Positions 31,976-41,750 of a stretch of DNA of 64,000 nt are shown piece by piece (position 1 is the stretch's first letter; each line of letters opens with the position of its first letter). The position numbers were made by a program, and so were the translations under genes. Origin of the DNA: Chitinophaga hostae (GTDB taxonomy: Bacteria > Bacteroidota > Bacteroidia > Chitinophagales > Chitinophagaceae); assembly GCF_018224885.1 (NCBI RefSeq), contig NZ_JAGTXB010000005.1, forward strand, positions 372,001 to 436,000. Direction: 5' to 3'. Below the pieces are notes generated by a model, which was not told the DNA's origin, ran no database searches, and saw nothing but the letters and a program-made list of their open reading frames with translations.

Positions 31976-34114
31976 ATGATAAGATTTCTACTCATTGCAG
32001 CACTGCTTGCAGTAAATACTTCTGTGTGCCATGGCCAGCTGAGCGTATACTTTTGCTATGAAACACGTGAAATGGGCTGGTCTGTCGGGTTTGATAATAC
32101 AAACGGGACCAGGGATAACGAAGCATATAAGCACTGCCTGGTTCGGGGAGGTAAATATCCGGCGATACAATTCAGTAATAACAGCTATGGTTGTTATGCG
32201 GTGGTATCTGCAACGGATGACACGGGCGTGAGGACAGCTGGTTGGGCCGCAGGAGAATCAAGCGAGGCCGCTGCGCTAAATGCTGCAAAGGCCCAGGCAA
32301 GGTCGAAACGGGCAGTAGAAAGTTCTATACATGTGCTCGCAGTGGGATGTGTTGCCCAACCTCCCAAACAGGAACCCCAATGGGGAGAATGGCATTCAGA
32401 AGCCTGTTCCTATCTTGAGTACAGGATTAAAACCCTGGAAGGCTTCGACTGGAACTACCAGGTACACGCGTATATACAGGTACGTTCGCGATTTAAGATG
32501 CCGGTTACATTTGTTTTTGAGCTATTGGATAAAGACGGGAAAGTACATTTTGGCGACCTGCACAAAACCCAGCCCGGCGAAACAATAGAATTTGTCCATA
32601 AAATGCAGGCTAAGATCATTAAGCGGATAAGGATAACAGACCTGAAGAATGCCAATACCAATAGAACTATTAATTGCGATGATGCCGACGGCGGTAGAAC
32701 GGCGGGCAGCAATGCCAATAACGAAAACCTACAGCAATTGGTCGCTGAATTCAATAACCTGCTGCCCCAAATCCCGGATGGCCAAAATAAAACAAACATC
32801 TATAACAGTACCCTAAAAGTGTTAACAGGCACTTATGACGATGCTTATAAGGCAAGCGTGGTAAAAGACGCTATCAACAGGTTAAAAGGTTTACCCGCCC
32901 AATCGGTCAGCAAACCCGATCTGTCAGCAGGGATCAACGAACTATCGCAGAAGGAACTCAGTTTAATTAATGATATCAGGGAGATAGAGCCGAATGCGAA
33001 TGTGAGCGCCTGGGAAGGAGAACGGACCGACAATGCTGCGTATATCATGCAAAGAAAAAAGGAAAATGTCAGCTACCTGGAAAACTATTTAGGCAAACTG
33101 GAAACAAAAGCAGCGGGAGAAAAAGCGGCTAAAGAAAGACAGAAGAATACTTTTAACGGGTTGATGCAAAAAGGCAACGAGGCAATGAACAGGAGGGACT
33201 ACACCCTGGCGATGAGCAACTACCAGGCGGCCGTTAACAGCACCAGTGATATCAATGATCAAAATTTAGCCAGAGATAGATACAACGCAGCCATGGAGGC
33301 CAAGAAAACAGCAGATCGCCAGGTAAGGGTAGCTAACGCCCATAAAACAGATAACGAAGAAGATATGCTTTATACGACTGCTGCGGCATCTGCTGCAGGT
33401 TTCATGGCGTTGTTAAAAGATGGATACAGCAGCAGGTCATTTGCTGCAAAGTTTCTGCTGGGCGTTGGATACGAGCATGCTGCTATTTTGAGTAACGGCG
33501 TCGGTAAATCGTACATAGAAGAGCGTGATCTCTTCAGTCTTCATACAGGATTTAATCTTGGTTTTTTCAACAATAAACCGGTATCGTTTTATGTAAAACC
33601 GATGGTAAACATGGGCATGAGCGCATTTACAACCGGTGTCAGCGGTGGTTATGCCAGCTATGGCGGAACGGGTGTATTACAGCTGGCGGTAAGGCGGCAT
33701 TCCAAATTTAACATATTTGCCGAAGGCGGTTGGTTCAAACACTCCGGCACCTATAAATATGATGCCGATGCACGTAATAATACTGCCACAGATGATGTCA
33801 GGGAAGGCAATATGAGTTTCTCCAGGCTGTTGTATGGTGGCGGGTTGATGCTGAGGTGGATCAATACATCTGCCGGTAAGGAAACCTATATAAGACCGGC
33901 CGTTTATTATGAAAAACCATCGTTCTTCACTGATGACAGGAAGCCGGTACTTAGCATGAACCTCCAGGTTTACATATACAGCGCTATTATGTTCGACTTC
34001 ACGTATACCCCAAATACTTATGTTTCCGGCGAGTTGCACTACCCGGCCACACTGGAAATGAAAGAGGTAAATGCCTACAGCATTAAAATTATCCGGCTGG
34101 GCAGGTTATACTAA
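31976..34114 (+). CDS. Envelope protein: DUF4189-like domain, TPR-like region and outer-membrane barrel-like C-terminus
   Basis: 712 residues with a signal peptide (MIRFLLIAALLAVNTSVCHG). Residues about 25-125 resemble DUF4189 (AYKHCLVRGGKYPAI, CYAVVSATDDTGVRTAGWAA, ALNAAKAQAR). Residues about 245-380 are a helical, Asn/Lys-rich linker, about 385-450 carry a TPR-like unit (LMQKGNEAMNRRDYTLAMSN). About 480-712 is an alternating hydrophobic/polar series of strands with aromatic ends (FAAKFLLGVGYEHAAIL, LVFGN-type strands to SIKIIRLGRLY), as in small outer-membrane barrels. The combination is unusual. Function is unknown; it is downstream of the inverted-repeat segment. Confidence 0.75.
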   Translation: MIRFLLIAALLAVNTSVCHGQLSVYFCYETREMGWSVGFDNTNGTRDNEAYKHCLVRGGKYPAIQFSNNSYGCYAVVSATDDTGVRTAGWAAGESSEAAALNAAKAQARSKRAVESSIHVLAVGCVAQPPKQEPQWGEWHSEACSYLEYRIKTLEGFDWNYQVHAYIQVRSRFKMPVTFVFELLDKDGKVHFGDLHKTQPGETIEFVHKMQAKIIKRIRITDLKNANTNRTINCDDADGGRTAGSNANNENLQQLVAEFNNLLPQIPDGQNKTNIYNSTLKVLTGTYDDAYKASVVKDAINRLKGLPAQSVSKPDLSAGINELSQKELSLINDIREIEPNANVSAWEGERTDNAAYIMQRKKENVSYLENYLGKLETKAAGEKAAKERQKNTFNGLMQKGNEAMNRRDYTLAMSNYQAAVNSTSDINDQNLARDRYNAAMEAKKTADRQVRVANAHKTDNEEDMLYTTAAASAAGFMALLKDGYSSRSFAAKFLLGVGYEHAAILSNGVGKSYIEERDLFSLHTGFNLGFFNNKPVSFYVKPMVNMGMSAFTTGVSGGYASYGGTGVLQLAVRRHSKFNIFAEGGWFKHSGTYKYDADARNNTATDDVREGNMSFSRLLYGGGLMLRWINTSAGKETYIRPAVYYEKPSFFTDDRKPVLSMNLQVYIYSAIMFDFTYTPNTYVSGELHYPATLEMKEVNAYSIKIIRLGRLY

Positions 34115-34150
34115 TAACTGCCCGGAACACCCCCGGACGGTATTTAAAAG

Positions 34151-34975
34151 TTATCGCCGGGGGGTAGCCGCTTTAAAAAAGTCATCCACTTTTTTATTGA
34201 AGTCGTCGCGGTATGCTACCAGGGTATCATGGCCCGAATTGGGCAGGATCCAGAGGTAAGCGTTGGGAATGTTCTCAAATATCTGTACCGTGTGCTGCAC
34301 AGGGATCAGGTCATGATCTCCGCCTATAATGAGGGCAGGGCATTTAATTTTTTTCATGTCGCTTAAAGGAATATTGGGTTGGAGCCAGTCCAGCAAAAAC
34401 ACTTTATAGGTATTTCTGTCGCTGTCGCTGGTCAGGGGCATCTTCTTTTGCCAGTCGTTGTATTGCTGCTGTTCCTCTTTCCAGTAAGCGGGGATAAGCC
34501 CGGTCGAATCAGGCCATAAATTGGCCCCTGTGCTGGCCAGCCTGATCACTTTGCTGGGATGGCGCATGGCCAGTACCAGGGCATTAATGCCCCCATCGCT
34601 CCAGCCCAGCACATAGGCCGAATCTATATGCATGGCAGTTAGGAGTGCGTCAAAATCATCTGCCATCATTTCAAAACTGAGCGAATCACGGTTGTCGTGC
34701 GTGCGGCCATGTGCGCGGCTATCCACTGCAATGACTTTATATTTTTTTGCGAAGTAGGGAATATTCCCGGCGAAGGCGTCGATACTGCCGCCATTGCCAT
34801 GGATCATCAGCAACGGCATCCCTTCGCCATATACCTCGGTATACATTTTAATGCCCCGCACGTCGTAATATTTCCCCGCGGCATCGTTATGTCCATAAGG
34901 AATTCCTTTTTGCTGACCATAAGCGGTAATGGCCAACAGCCAGGTACCTAACAGCAGTACATAATTTTTACACAT
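34151..34975 (-). CDS. Secreted alpha/beta hydrolase
   Basis: 274 residues with a signal peptide (YVLLLGTWLLAITAYGQ). The oxyanion segment LLMIHGNGGSIDAF, nucleophile elbow LGWSDGGINALVLA, acid Asp in IIGGDHDLIPVQH and His in LPNSGHDTLVAYR form a complete Ser-Asp-His set. It belongs to the broad lactonase/esterase-like branch and would act in the periplasm. It converges with the envelope-protein gene. Confidence 0.87.
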   Translation of the reverse strand: MCKNYVLLLGTWLLAITAYGQQKGIPYGHNDAAGKYYDVRGIKMYTEVYGEGMPLLMIHGNGGSIDAFAGNIPYFAKKYKVIAVDSRAHGRTHDNRDSLSFEMMADDFDALLTAMHIDSAYVLGWSDGGINALVLAMRHPSKVIRLASTGANLWPDSTGLIPAYWKEEQQQYNDWQKKMPLTSDSDRNTYKVFLLDWLQPNIPLSDMKKIKCPALIIGGDHDLIPVQHTVQIFENIPNAYLWILPNSGHDTLVAYRDDFNKKVDDFFKAATPRR

Positions 34976-35067
34976 CTGTTTTTATTTTGTCATCCAAAGC
35001 CCGGTAATATTTCTCTGCTTCATATGCCTCGCCGTTATATTTGCTTCGCAAAAGTCCATCGCGAAGT

Positions 35068-35457
35068 TTAACCTTCATATTTGTGAAACTCCGTTACTAT
35101 TAAATAATATCCATCCAGGTCCCTGAGCGAAAATTCCTTTTTTAGGGAGTTGGGATTTAGGTGGATGTCTTCTTCGATTATACTGCCTGATTTTTCAACC
35201 CCGGCCCGTACTGCTTCCATGTTCTTTGTCCTGAAGTAAAGGATTAACCCGTTTCCCGGAGTGATGCCAGGATTAGTCATGGTAGGATGATCATGCTCTC
35301 CCCATTTATGCAGACAGAGTATAATTTCATCATCTTCTGATACCAAAACAGCAAATGTATCTCCGCCGTGTGTTCTCCTGAATCCAAACAATTGTTGATA
35401 CCAGGCAGCGCTGGCCTCTACATCTTTTACAGCGATTATCGGATCAAGTTTCGTCAT
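35068..35457 (-). CDS. VOC family protein (glyoxalase/bleomycin-resistance-like)
   Basis: 129 residues from ATG 35457 (MTKLDPIIAVKDVEASAAWY); the frame upstream to 35484 adds a basic leader not seen in the family. Two beta-alpha-beta-beta-beta units are visible, with WYQQLFGFRRTHGG and the end FSLRDLDGYYLIVTEF typical of the fold. It is not closely similar to the two VOC proteins at 24.5-26.1 kb. Ligand unknown; cytosolic, single gene, divergent from the sigma factor. Confidence 0.87.
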   Translation of the reverse strand: MTKLDPIIAVKDVEASAAWYQQLFGFRRTHGGDTFAVLVSEDDEIILCLHKWGEHDHPTMTNPGITPGNGLILYFRTKNMEAVRAGVEKSGSIIEEDIHLNPNSLKKEFSLRDLDGYYLIVTEFHKYEG

Positions 35458-35608
35458 GGTAATTTTGATTTTATCTCTCAGCAATTTATGTGTATTCCTG
35501 GTTTTAAATTAAAATATTAATTGCAACGAAGCTCAGCAGTTGTGAAATTGTAGGGGGAGCTTCCTCCGTTATTAATGATTATTTAATATGCACGTAATTT
35601 TCATCATT

Positions 35609-35616
35609 TAATTTTG
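35609..35616 (+). promoter_or_regulatory. -7 box for the FecI-type sigma gene
   Basis: TAATTTTG matches TAnnTTTG and lies 23 bp before the sigma start codon. No clear TTTG -33 element is seen at the standard spacing. Confidence 0.45.
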
Positions 35617-35639
35617 TTGCGGTCGAATCCGGTACTGTA

Positions 35640-36230
35640 ATGATCCAGGAAATTAAAAATTTATCAGATAAGCATCTATTGAAACAATGTGCCGAAGGGG
35701 ATGATATCGCCTTTAACGAGTTGTTTCGCCGATATTTTAATAAACTGTACCAATATACGCTCGGGTTTACGAAAGATAGCCTGGTGGCGGAAGAGCTGGT
35801 GATGGACGTAATGCTCAACCTTTGGTTGAGAAAAGGAAATGTTATCATAACCGATAGCCTGAATCCTTATCTTTTTCGCGCCATGAAAAATACACTCATC
35901 AACTACTGGCGGAAGAAAATAATCCCTACCACCTCGCTGAAAATTTCTGAAGAAGTTGATTTCGCTGATTCCCGCTCAGCAGATCATACTATCCTGACCA
36001 GTGAACTTGATAATTTGTATAGCCAGCACCTCGACGCACTTAGCCCGCAGCGAAAAAAAGTTTTCGAGTTGAGCCGTCATGAAAACCTTACCTATCCAGA
36101 AATTGCCAGCCAGCTAAACCTCTCCGTTAAAACGGTAGAACATCATATGAGTGCCTCATTGATTTTCCTGCGGAAAAAACTGAAGCCACTTTCAGATTCG
36201 GCCGTCATTCTCCTCCTACTGCTATCTTAA
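35640..36230 (+). CDS. ECF sigma factor, FecI-like (Bacteroidota sigma-70 family)
   Basis: 196 residues. Region 2 (about 22-92, FNELFRRYFNKLYQYTLGF, AEELVMDVMLNLW) and region 4 (about 125-180, LDALSPQRKKVFELSRHENL, NLSVKTVEHHMSASLIFLRK) are present, with the hydrophobic C-terminal tail common in this family. It precedes FecR and a TonB receptor with an STN domain, so it should be released by the receptor/FecR signal to transcribe the uptake operon. Confidence 0.93.
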   Translation: MIQEIKNLSDKHLLKQCAEGDDIAFNELFRRYFNKLYQYTLGFTKDSLVAEELVMDVMLNLWLRKGNVIITDSLNPYLFRAMKNTLINYWRKKIIPTTSLKISEEVDFADSRSADHTILTSELDNLYSQHLDALSPQRKKVFELSRHENLTYPEIASQLNLSVKTVEHHMSASLIFLRKKLKPLSDSAVILLLLLS

Positions 36231-36311
36231 TTTTCGTCAGGGGCATAAATTTTTTTACAGGCATTAGGGGTACCGCTATTTTTTTGTGTTTTAAAGAGTA
36301 TAAGCACAAAA

Positions 36312-37304
36312 ATGGAACACCCGGTTGATAAAATACTCATCAAAAAATTCATCAATAATAACTGTACGCCGGAAGAAATAGCCCGGATACGCCTTTTCCT
36401 GGAGGAGCCGGGAGCCGACCAGGTTTTTGAGGAGATCCTGAACGAACAGTGGGAAACCGGTAACCCTGATACGCCGGCGGATGAAGCGCAGATGCAGTAT
36501 TGGCAAAATAAATTTCAACAGAAGGTAGCGGAAATCCGTCCGCCATCACAACGAAAGTTTAAGTTGCTGAAATATGCAGCGGTATGGACCGGTCTTCTTA
36601 TCGTTGGGGGACTGGGTTGGTATCTTTCACGTAAAGGCGATAAGCCAGCTCCCATGGCTATGCTTACCAGCAGTACTGGTACCGGGAAATTGCTGAAGGT
36701 CCAGCTCCCCGATAGCACTATCGTATACTTAAATGCCTCCAGCAGCCTGCAATATCCCGAAACATTTACCGGGGACAGGAGGACGGTCGCCCTTCGGGGA
36801 GAAGCCTTCTTCGACGTAAAGCCCGACGAACGACATCCTTTTTTCGTTGCCACAGATAAACTGCATGTACAGGTATTGGGGACCTCTTTTAATATCCGGT
36901 CGTACCAGGATGATGCCGATATTGCGGTAACCGTGGCTACCGGTAAGGTGGGAGTAACTGTTCCCGGGTCAGCGAATACAGCGGCCACCATCTTATTGCC
37001 CGACCATGAGCTTACTTATGCCCGGTACTCGGGCAAAGTGGAGGTGAGCACCGTAAACGCCGCTGATACCAAAGCCTGGGAGCAAGGCGCCTTTATATTC
37101 AATTACGAAACACTGGAAAATATTACTAAACGTCTTTCAAGATGGTACGGTGTTACGTTTGTATGCAACAACGATAAGCTGCTGCAAAAGCGTTTCAAAC
37201 TGAAGCTAAGGAATGAAAACCTCAAAAATGTAATGGCCGCCCTCAGTAGTGCCGGCGACGGATTTCAATACCAGTTTAAAGACAAGCAAGTTATCATCAA
37301 ATAA
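36312..37304 (+). CDS. FecR family anti-sigma factor
   Basis: 330 residues: cytosolic N-terminal part (about 1-75), one membrane helix (about 77-94, YAAVWTGLLIVGGLGWYL), the periplasmic FecR domain (about 110-210, KVQLPDSTIVYLNASSSL, VALRGEAFFDVKPDE) and a C-terminal DUF4974-like domain (about 250-330, FNYETLENITKRLSRWYGVT, NENLKNVMAALSS). It should hold the FecI-type sigma inactive until the STN domain of the adjacent receptor signals. Confidence 0.94.
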   Translation: MEHPVDKILIKKFINNNCTPEEIARIRLFLEEPGADQVFEEILNEQWETGNPDTPADEAQMQYWQNKFQQKVAEIRPPSQRKFKLLKYAAVWTGLLIVGGLGWYLSRKGDKPAPMAMLTSSTGTGKLLKVQLPDSTIVYLNASSSLQYPETFTGDRRTVALRGEAFFDVKPDERHPFFVATDKLHVQVLGTSFNIRSYQDDADIAVTVATGKVGVTVPGSANTAATILLPDHELTYARYSGKVEVSTVNAADTKAWEQGAFIFNYETLENITKRLSRWYGVTFVCNNDKLLQKRFKLKLRNENLKNVMAALSSAGDGFQYQFKDKQVIIK

Positions 37305-37388
37305 GTCAGCCACCTAAAACACCGGGTATGATGTTCAGCTAACAAGTACAATCAGCAAAGAAAGAGATAGTTTGAAAAGAAAAGAAAC

Positions 37389-37419
37389 GGAGGGTTCGAG
37401 GCCTCCGCTTCCGGGTAGC
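37389..37419 (+). repeat. 31-bp hairpin element ending CTTCCGGGTAGC, copy 1
   Basis: GGAGG pairs with CCTCC in the first part, followed by CTTCCGGGTAGC and a T5 run. It lies in the gap between the FecR and TonB receptor genes. A second copy with the same 12-base end occurs at 47723-47753. Confidence 0.45.
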
Positions 37420-37466
37420 TTTTTCAGATCTATTGTCAATTCGTGTAACAAAATCTTTTAAAAGCC

Positions 37467-40400
37467 ATGTACAATTCTACGAAAAAAAAGAATGTAATTA
37501 AACACCTATGTGCAATGACCAGGTTTGCCTTTAATGTACTAGTCATTATTTTAACACTGGCGGGTGCAAGTTTTGCTGAAACGGTAAAATCCCAGAGCCT
37601 GAGCAACGTCAGTGTGTCCATCACCTTCAGGGATGCAGCATTGGAGCGGGTACTGGACGAGCTGGAACACCAGTCAGGATTTACTTTTGCTTATCCCATC
37701 GAAATCGGGAAATTAGGGCATGTGAGCATTAACGCTAACAAAACCAAATTATCCGACGCGCTTCAAACATTGGCAGCGGACCATCGCCTGGTTTTTAAAC
37801 AGGTGGGTAACCTGGTATCGGTTAGCCAGCAGCCCAAGCCGGGACGGATCATCGGGAGAATAGCAGATGAAAAAAATGAACCGCTGCCCGGCGCCACTAT
37901 CCGGGTGCTGGAAACAGGCCAGGTGATGCCAGGCGGGGCCGATGGTTCCTACCAGTTAGTGCTGCCTGCCGGCACTTACACCGTTGAAATCAGTTACGTT
38001 TCTTTCCGCTTAAAGCGTATTACGGAAGTCGTTGTTACAGAGAACCGGGCCACCCGGCTCGATGTGGTAATGACGCCATCCACCAGTACGCTGAGCCAGG
38101 TGGTCGTCACCTCAAAATATAAAACGGAAAGCACAGCAGCACTGTACGTTCGCCAGAAGAATGAAGCAGGTATTTCCAACGGTATCAGCCGCGAACAAAT
38201 CGCTGCCCTGCCGGATAAAAATATCGGTGAAACGCTGAAACGCATTTCAGGGCTCTCCACCAACGATAACCGGCGTGTAGTAGTACGCGGCATTGCAGAG
38301 CGCTATAACGTGGCCATGATGGATGGGGCGATACTGCCCAGCACAGATGTACAGGTACGCGACTTTGAATTTGATATCGTACCCAGTAACCTGATCGACA
38401 ATGTAGTGGTTTCCAAAACGGCGACGCCGGATATGAGCTTTGGCTTTGGCGGCGGACTGGTACAAATTAACACCCTGGCCATTGCGGATAATAAATTCAC
38501 TACTTTAAGTTTTGGTAGTAAGTATATAGATGGAAGTACGGGCAGGGACTTCTTTGGATACGGTCGCGGGAAGAATGATTACCTGGGGTTTGATGATGGC
38601 GGCAGAGATCATTTTCCCAAAGACCTGGTGATTTTTACAGGTCAGAATTATAACCCCACTAACCCCAATGCAGCCCCGACGCCGGGTATTACGCCGATTA
38701 CGCCGGCAATGATTGCGGAGCAGAATAAAAAAATCGGTGGCATGGAACGCATGGGTTTGCGGACGTATAAAGCGATGCCCGGACAAAATTACCAGTTCAG
38801 CCTGGGGCGTAACTATACGCTTAAGAACAGCCGTATTGGTTTTGTAGGTTCATTGAGTTACCGTAATGAACAATCTATTGATGATATTCCGCACTTCGAG
38901 CGGGGCAACTGGGAGAAATTAGGAAGCGCCAATTACGATGCGGAAACCGGGCAGGAATTGGACCCGACTTACGCTAATCAATATAATTTTAATACAAGCT
39001 GGGGCGCCTTGCTCAACGCAGGATGGGCGTCGAAGCATCATAAAATAACGGTGCGGAATTTTTATTCCCGGATGTTTAGTAACCAGTTTTCGCGCATTGT
39101 AGGTTTTGGTAATGATATCGGGTATGGAAAAGATTTACCCGCCATCCGGGAATATGACAGGCCTAAGTTTATAGACCTGTTGCAGAACCGCATCAACGGA
39201 GAACATACTTTTGGCGCTTTCCGGCTCGACTGGAACCTATCCCGCAATAAACTCAATAACCAGGAGAAAGACGCGGTGGAAGCATGGCTGGCTCCTGTAA
39301 ATACCCTGAATGGCCAAGTGTATAATGTTGTGCCGAACGGGATTACGAATCCCGGAACCGGCACCTTTAACCGGGGGCAATACCAGTATGAAGAAACCAA
39401 TCGTATTGCAGAAGGCGCACTAAGTTATCACTTCCGGGCAGCGGGGCAAAAACAAAACATAAAAGCAGGCTATCAGTATATGGAGCGCCATGGTTACTAC
39501 GACTGGACCATATTGCCCATTGGCACCCTGCAGCCCATAGGCAGTATATACGGTTATGTGCCTGTGCAGGAATGGGGACAGTTCCTGGGCTTCAATGATC
39601 CCATGAAAGATCTGTTGTACTTTCCTGCTACTTTTTCCCAGAATGGATATGAAGGAAAAAATGTTAACCAGGCTGTTTTTGGCATGATGGACAATCGTTT
39701 CAACAGATGGTTACGTTTGGTATGGGGCATACGCGCGGAATATTACAAGTATGAAAGATTGAAAAATGGTGCTAACGATCTTGTCGTTAGTCAGCTGATT
39801 GAGCAGGGATCAAAGAACAGGTTTGTGGATCCGGAATCAGGAAAGATAGTCACCCCGTTTGCCGACCCTACATCAGAAGAAAAAACCTGGCGTTACCTGC
39901 CCTCTGCCAGCTTAACCATAACACCATTCAGGGATTTCAATATCCGGGCTGCTTACTCCCAATCAGTGGTAAGGCCTGCGCTGATTGAGAACTCGCGCAT
40001 GATCCGCTACGATCCCGCCATCGGGGCTTATCGCCGCAATGAAGGCGTTTTGTCTACTACCATTGATCATTACGATTTCAGGATGGAGTGGTACCCAAAG
40101 CCGGGCGAGGTGATTTCAGTGGGCGTTTTCCGCAAATATTTTGATAAGCCGGTGGAACTCTACCGTACACAGCCCGATGCCAGCATGCGGGTATATGTAA
40201 CCACTCAGAATTCAGAATGGGCAAAGGTGCATGGCCTGGAAGTTGATATGCGCAAAAGCCTCGGATTTATACAACCCGGATGGAAATGGCTGGATGATAT
40301 GTTTGTAAGCGGTAACCTGACCCTGCAACGTTCAGAAGTGCAAGCCAGTTCATTTGTAGGACTCGGAATGACCCAGGATAAATACGGCAACAACTACGAG

Positions 40401-40925
40401 TACCGCAGTAAGATAGCCCAGCGGGAAAAAAGACCATTGTACGGGCAGGTGCCGGTAGTCTACAATGCAGGACTACAATACATTGGTAACCGCTTGGGCG
40501 CCAATATCGCTTATAACCACATGGGGTATAAAACCTTCTCCACCGGGATGACGCCTGATATCGTAGAGTACGAACGTCCCCGCAATCAAATGGACATCCA
40601 ATTGAGCTACCGCTTTTTAAAGCATAAAAATTTAGATGTAAAAATGAATATCGCCAACCTGATGAACAACCCTTACAGGTTTTATATCAACAGCAACGGT
40701 ACTTACAAATTGTTGGACAAATGGAAAGATAAATCACTCTCAGCGATCCCTGAAACCGAGTGGAGCCAGATATATGAATGGAAGTACGGCTTCTCACAAA
40801 AATATGAAAACGGGTATTATGAAACATCGGAAGACGGCAAAACCAAAAAGCGGATTGGCGACAAAGACACCTTTATCCGTAAAATAGGTACTTCGTTTAG
40901 CCTGTCTGCATCCTATTCTTTCTAA
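37467..40925 (+). CDS. TonB-dependent receptor with STN signalling domain
   Basis: 1152 residues. Order: signal sequence (NVLVIILTLAGASFAETV), STN/secretin-like domain (about 52-108, SITFRDAALERVLDELEHQS), carboxypeptidase-regulatory-like domain (about 125-205, GRIIGRIADEKNEPLPGATI), plug (about 225-340, GETLKRISGLSTNDNRRVVV), and a 22-strand barrel ending SASYSF. The plug has more the general TonB-receptor form (RGIAERYNVAMMDGAILPS) than the SusC form. It should import a large or complexed substrate through the outer membrane and signal to FecR. ATG codons at 37467 and 37518 are possible starts. Confidence 0.93.
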   Translation: MYNSTKKKNVIKHLCAMTRFAFNVLVIILTLAGASFAETVKSQSLSNVSVSITFRDAALERVLDELEHQSGFTFAYPIEIGKLGHVSINANKTKLSDALQTLAADHRLVFKQVGNLVSVSQQPKPGRIIGRIADEKNEPLPGATIRVLETGQVMPGGADGSYQLVLPAGTYTVEISYVSFRLKRITEVVVTENRATRLDVVMTPSTSTLSQVVVTSKYKTESTAALYVRQKNEAGISNGISREQIAALPDKNIGETLKRISGLSTNDNRRVVVRGIAERYNVAMMDGAILPSTDVQVRDFEFDIVPSNLIDNVVVSKTATPDMSFGFGGGLVQINTLAIADNKFTTLSFGSKYIDGSTGRDFFGYGRGKNDYLGFDDGGRDHFPKDLVIFTGQNYNPTNPNAAPTPGITPITPAMIAEQNKKIGGMERMGLRTYKAMPGQNYQFSLGRNYTLKNSRIGFVGSLSYRNEQSIDDIPHFERGNWEKLGSANYDAETGQELDPTYANQYNFNTSWGALLNAGWASKHHKITVRNFYSRMFSNQFSRIVGFGNDIGYGKDLPAIREYDRPKFIDLLQNRINGEHTFGAFRLDWNLSRNKLNNQEKDAVEAWLAPVNTLNGQVYNVVPNGITNPGTGTFNRGQYQYEETNRIAEGALSYHFRAAGQKQNIKAGYQYMERHGYYDWTILPIGTLQPIGSIYGYVPVQEWGQFLGFNDPMKDLLYFPATFSQNGYEGKNVNQAVFGMMDNRFNRWLRLVWGIRAEYYKYERLKNGANDLVVSQLIEQGSKNRFVDPESGKIVTPFADPTSEEKTWRYLPSASLTITPFRDFNIRAAYSQSVVRPALIENSRMIRYDPAIGAYRRNEGVLSTTIDHYDFRMEWYPKPGEVISVGVFRKYFDKPVELYRTQPDASMRVYVTTQNSEWAKVHGLEVDMRKSLGFIQPGWKWLDDMFVSGNLTLQRSEVQASSFVGLGMTQDKYGNNYEYRSKIAQREKRPLYGQVPVVYNAGLQYIGNRLGANIAYNHMGYKTFSTGMTPDIVEYERPRNQMDIQLSYRFLKHKNLDVKMNIANLMNNPYRFYINSNGTYKLLDKWKDKSLSAIPETEWSQIYEWKYGFSQKYENGYYETSEDGKTKKRIGDKDTFIRKIGTSFSLSASYSF

Positions 40926-40943
40926 ATCAAAAAAACTACCTCC

Positions 40944-41726
40944 ATGAAAATATTATCTATCATCTGCACCCTGGCAATAAGCCTGCTGCTGCTTGCTTCC
41001 TGCGGTAAAGGGAAGGATGACTTCTTTTATAAAGACGCCATGCTCCCTGTTACAATAAGAGGTTATAATGCCAGCAATGAGGCGCTGGAAGTAAAACTGG
41101 ATACGTTTAGATTTGAGTATGCTCCCAATGCCATTTTTGATCAAACGCTGGGCTACTCGTTTACTGGTCCGGAAGACAGCATACAACTGCGTATCACAGA
41201 AAAAGATAACGGGAAACTGGTCATGGAAAAAATGTTGAAGAGAGATGCAGGACCTGTCCGCATCAGCTTTCTATACATGAACGGAAAACCGGGAGACATG
41301 CCCGAGTTACCTGTGGCAGAGGCCGGGAAAATTAAGATAAAATACATGTTCCGGCCAATTCTGACCAACTACAATGAGCCGGTGGATATTGTACTGGGAA
41401 AATATTATCTGACCCCAAAGGTGTTTGAGGAAATCGTCCGGCTTAAAAATGTAAAGCCATATGAGATGAGCGAACCGGTGTCATTGTCTACTTTTTCCAC
41501 TGTTGGCCAGCAATATAACGGGCAAAATACGCCGGTTCTTTTCAGGGCTTATATCTACAAGGCCGGTACCAATGAGTTTTATACAAGCGGAACAGCATAT
41601 ACCTGGCATGCCGCCCGGTCAACAGCACCATTACCGCCTACCACTGGCACAGCTGCCAAGGTGTATATTTTTAGCGAAAGCGATTTAGATAATACGATCA
41701 TATTCACTAAAAACCTGGAATTGTAA
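40944..41726 (+). CDS. Surface or periplasmic lipoprotein of the TonB receptor operon (first)
   Basis: 260 residues with a lipoprotein signal (LAISLLLLASCGKGKDDF, lipid-attachment Cys20). The mature part starts LPVTIRGYNASNEALEVKLD and reads as beta-sandwich-like. It has no SusD/RagB TPR features. It begins 18 bp after the receptor stop codon and is clearly related to the next gene, so both probably sit at the receptor and bind the substrate. No family name recognised with confidence. Confidence 0.85.
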   Translation: MKILSIICTLAISLLLLASCGKGKDDFFYKDAMLPVTIRGYNASNEALEVKLDTFRFEYAPNAIFDQTLGYSFTGPEDSIQLRITEKDNGKLVMEKMLKRDAGPVRISFLYMNGKPGDMPELPVAEAGKIKIKYMFRPILTNYNEPVDIVLGKYYLTPKVFEEIVRLKNVKPYEMSEPVSLSTFSTVGQQYNGQNTPVLFRAYIYKAGTNEFYTSGTAYTWHAARSTAPLPPTTGTAAKVYIFSESDLDNTIIFTKNLEL

Positions 41727-41750
41727 ACATAACAGCAAATGATGTCAATA

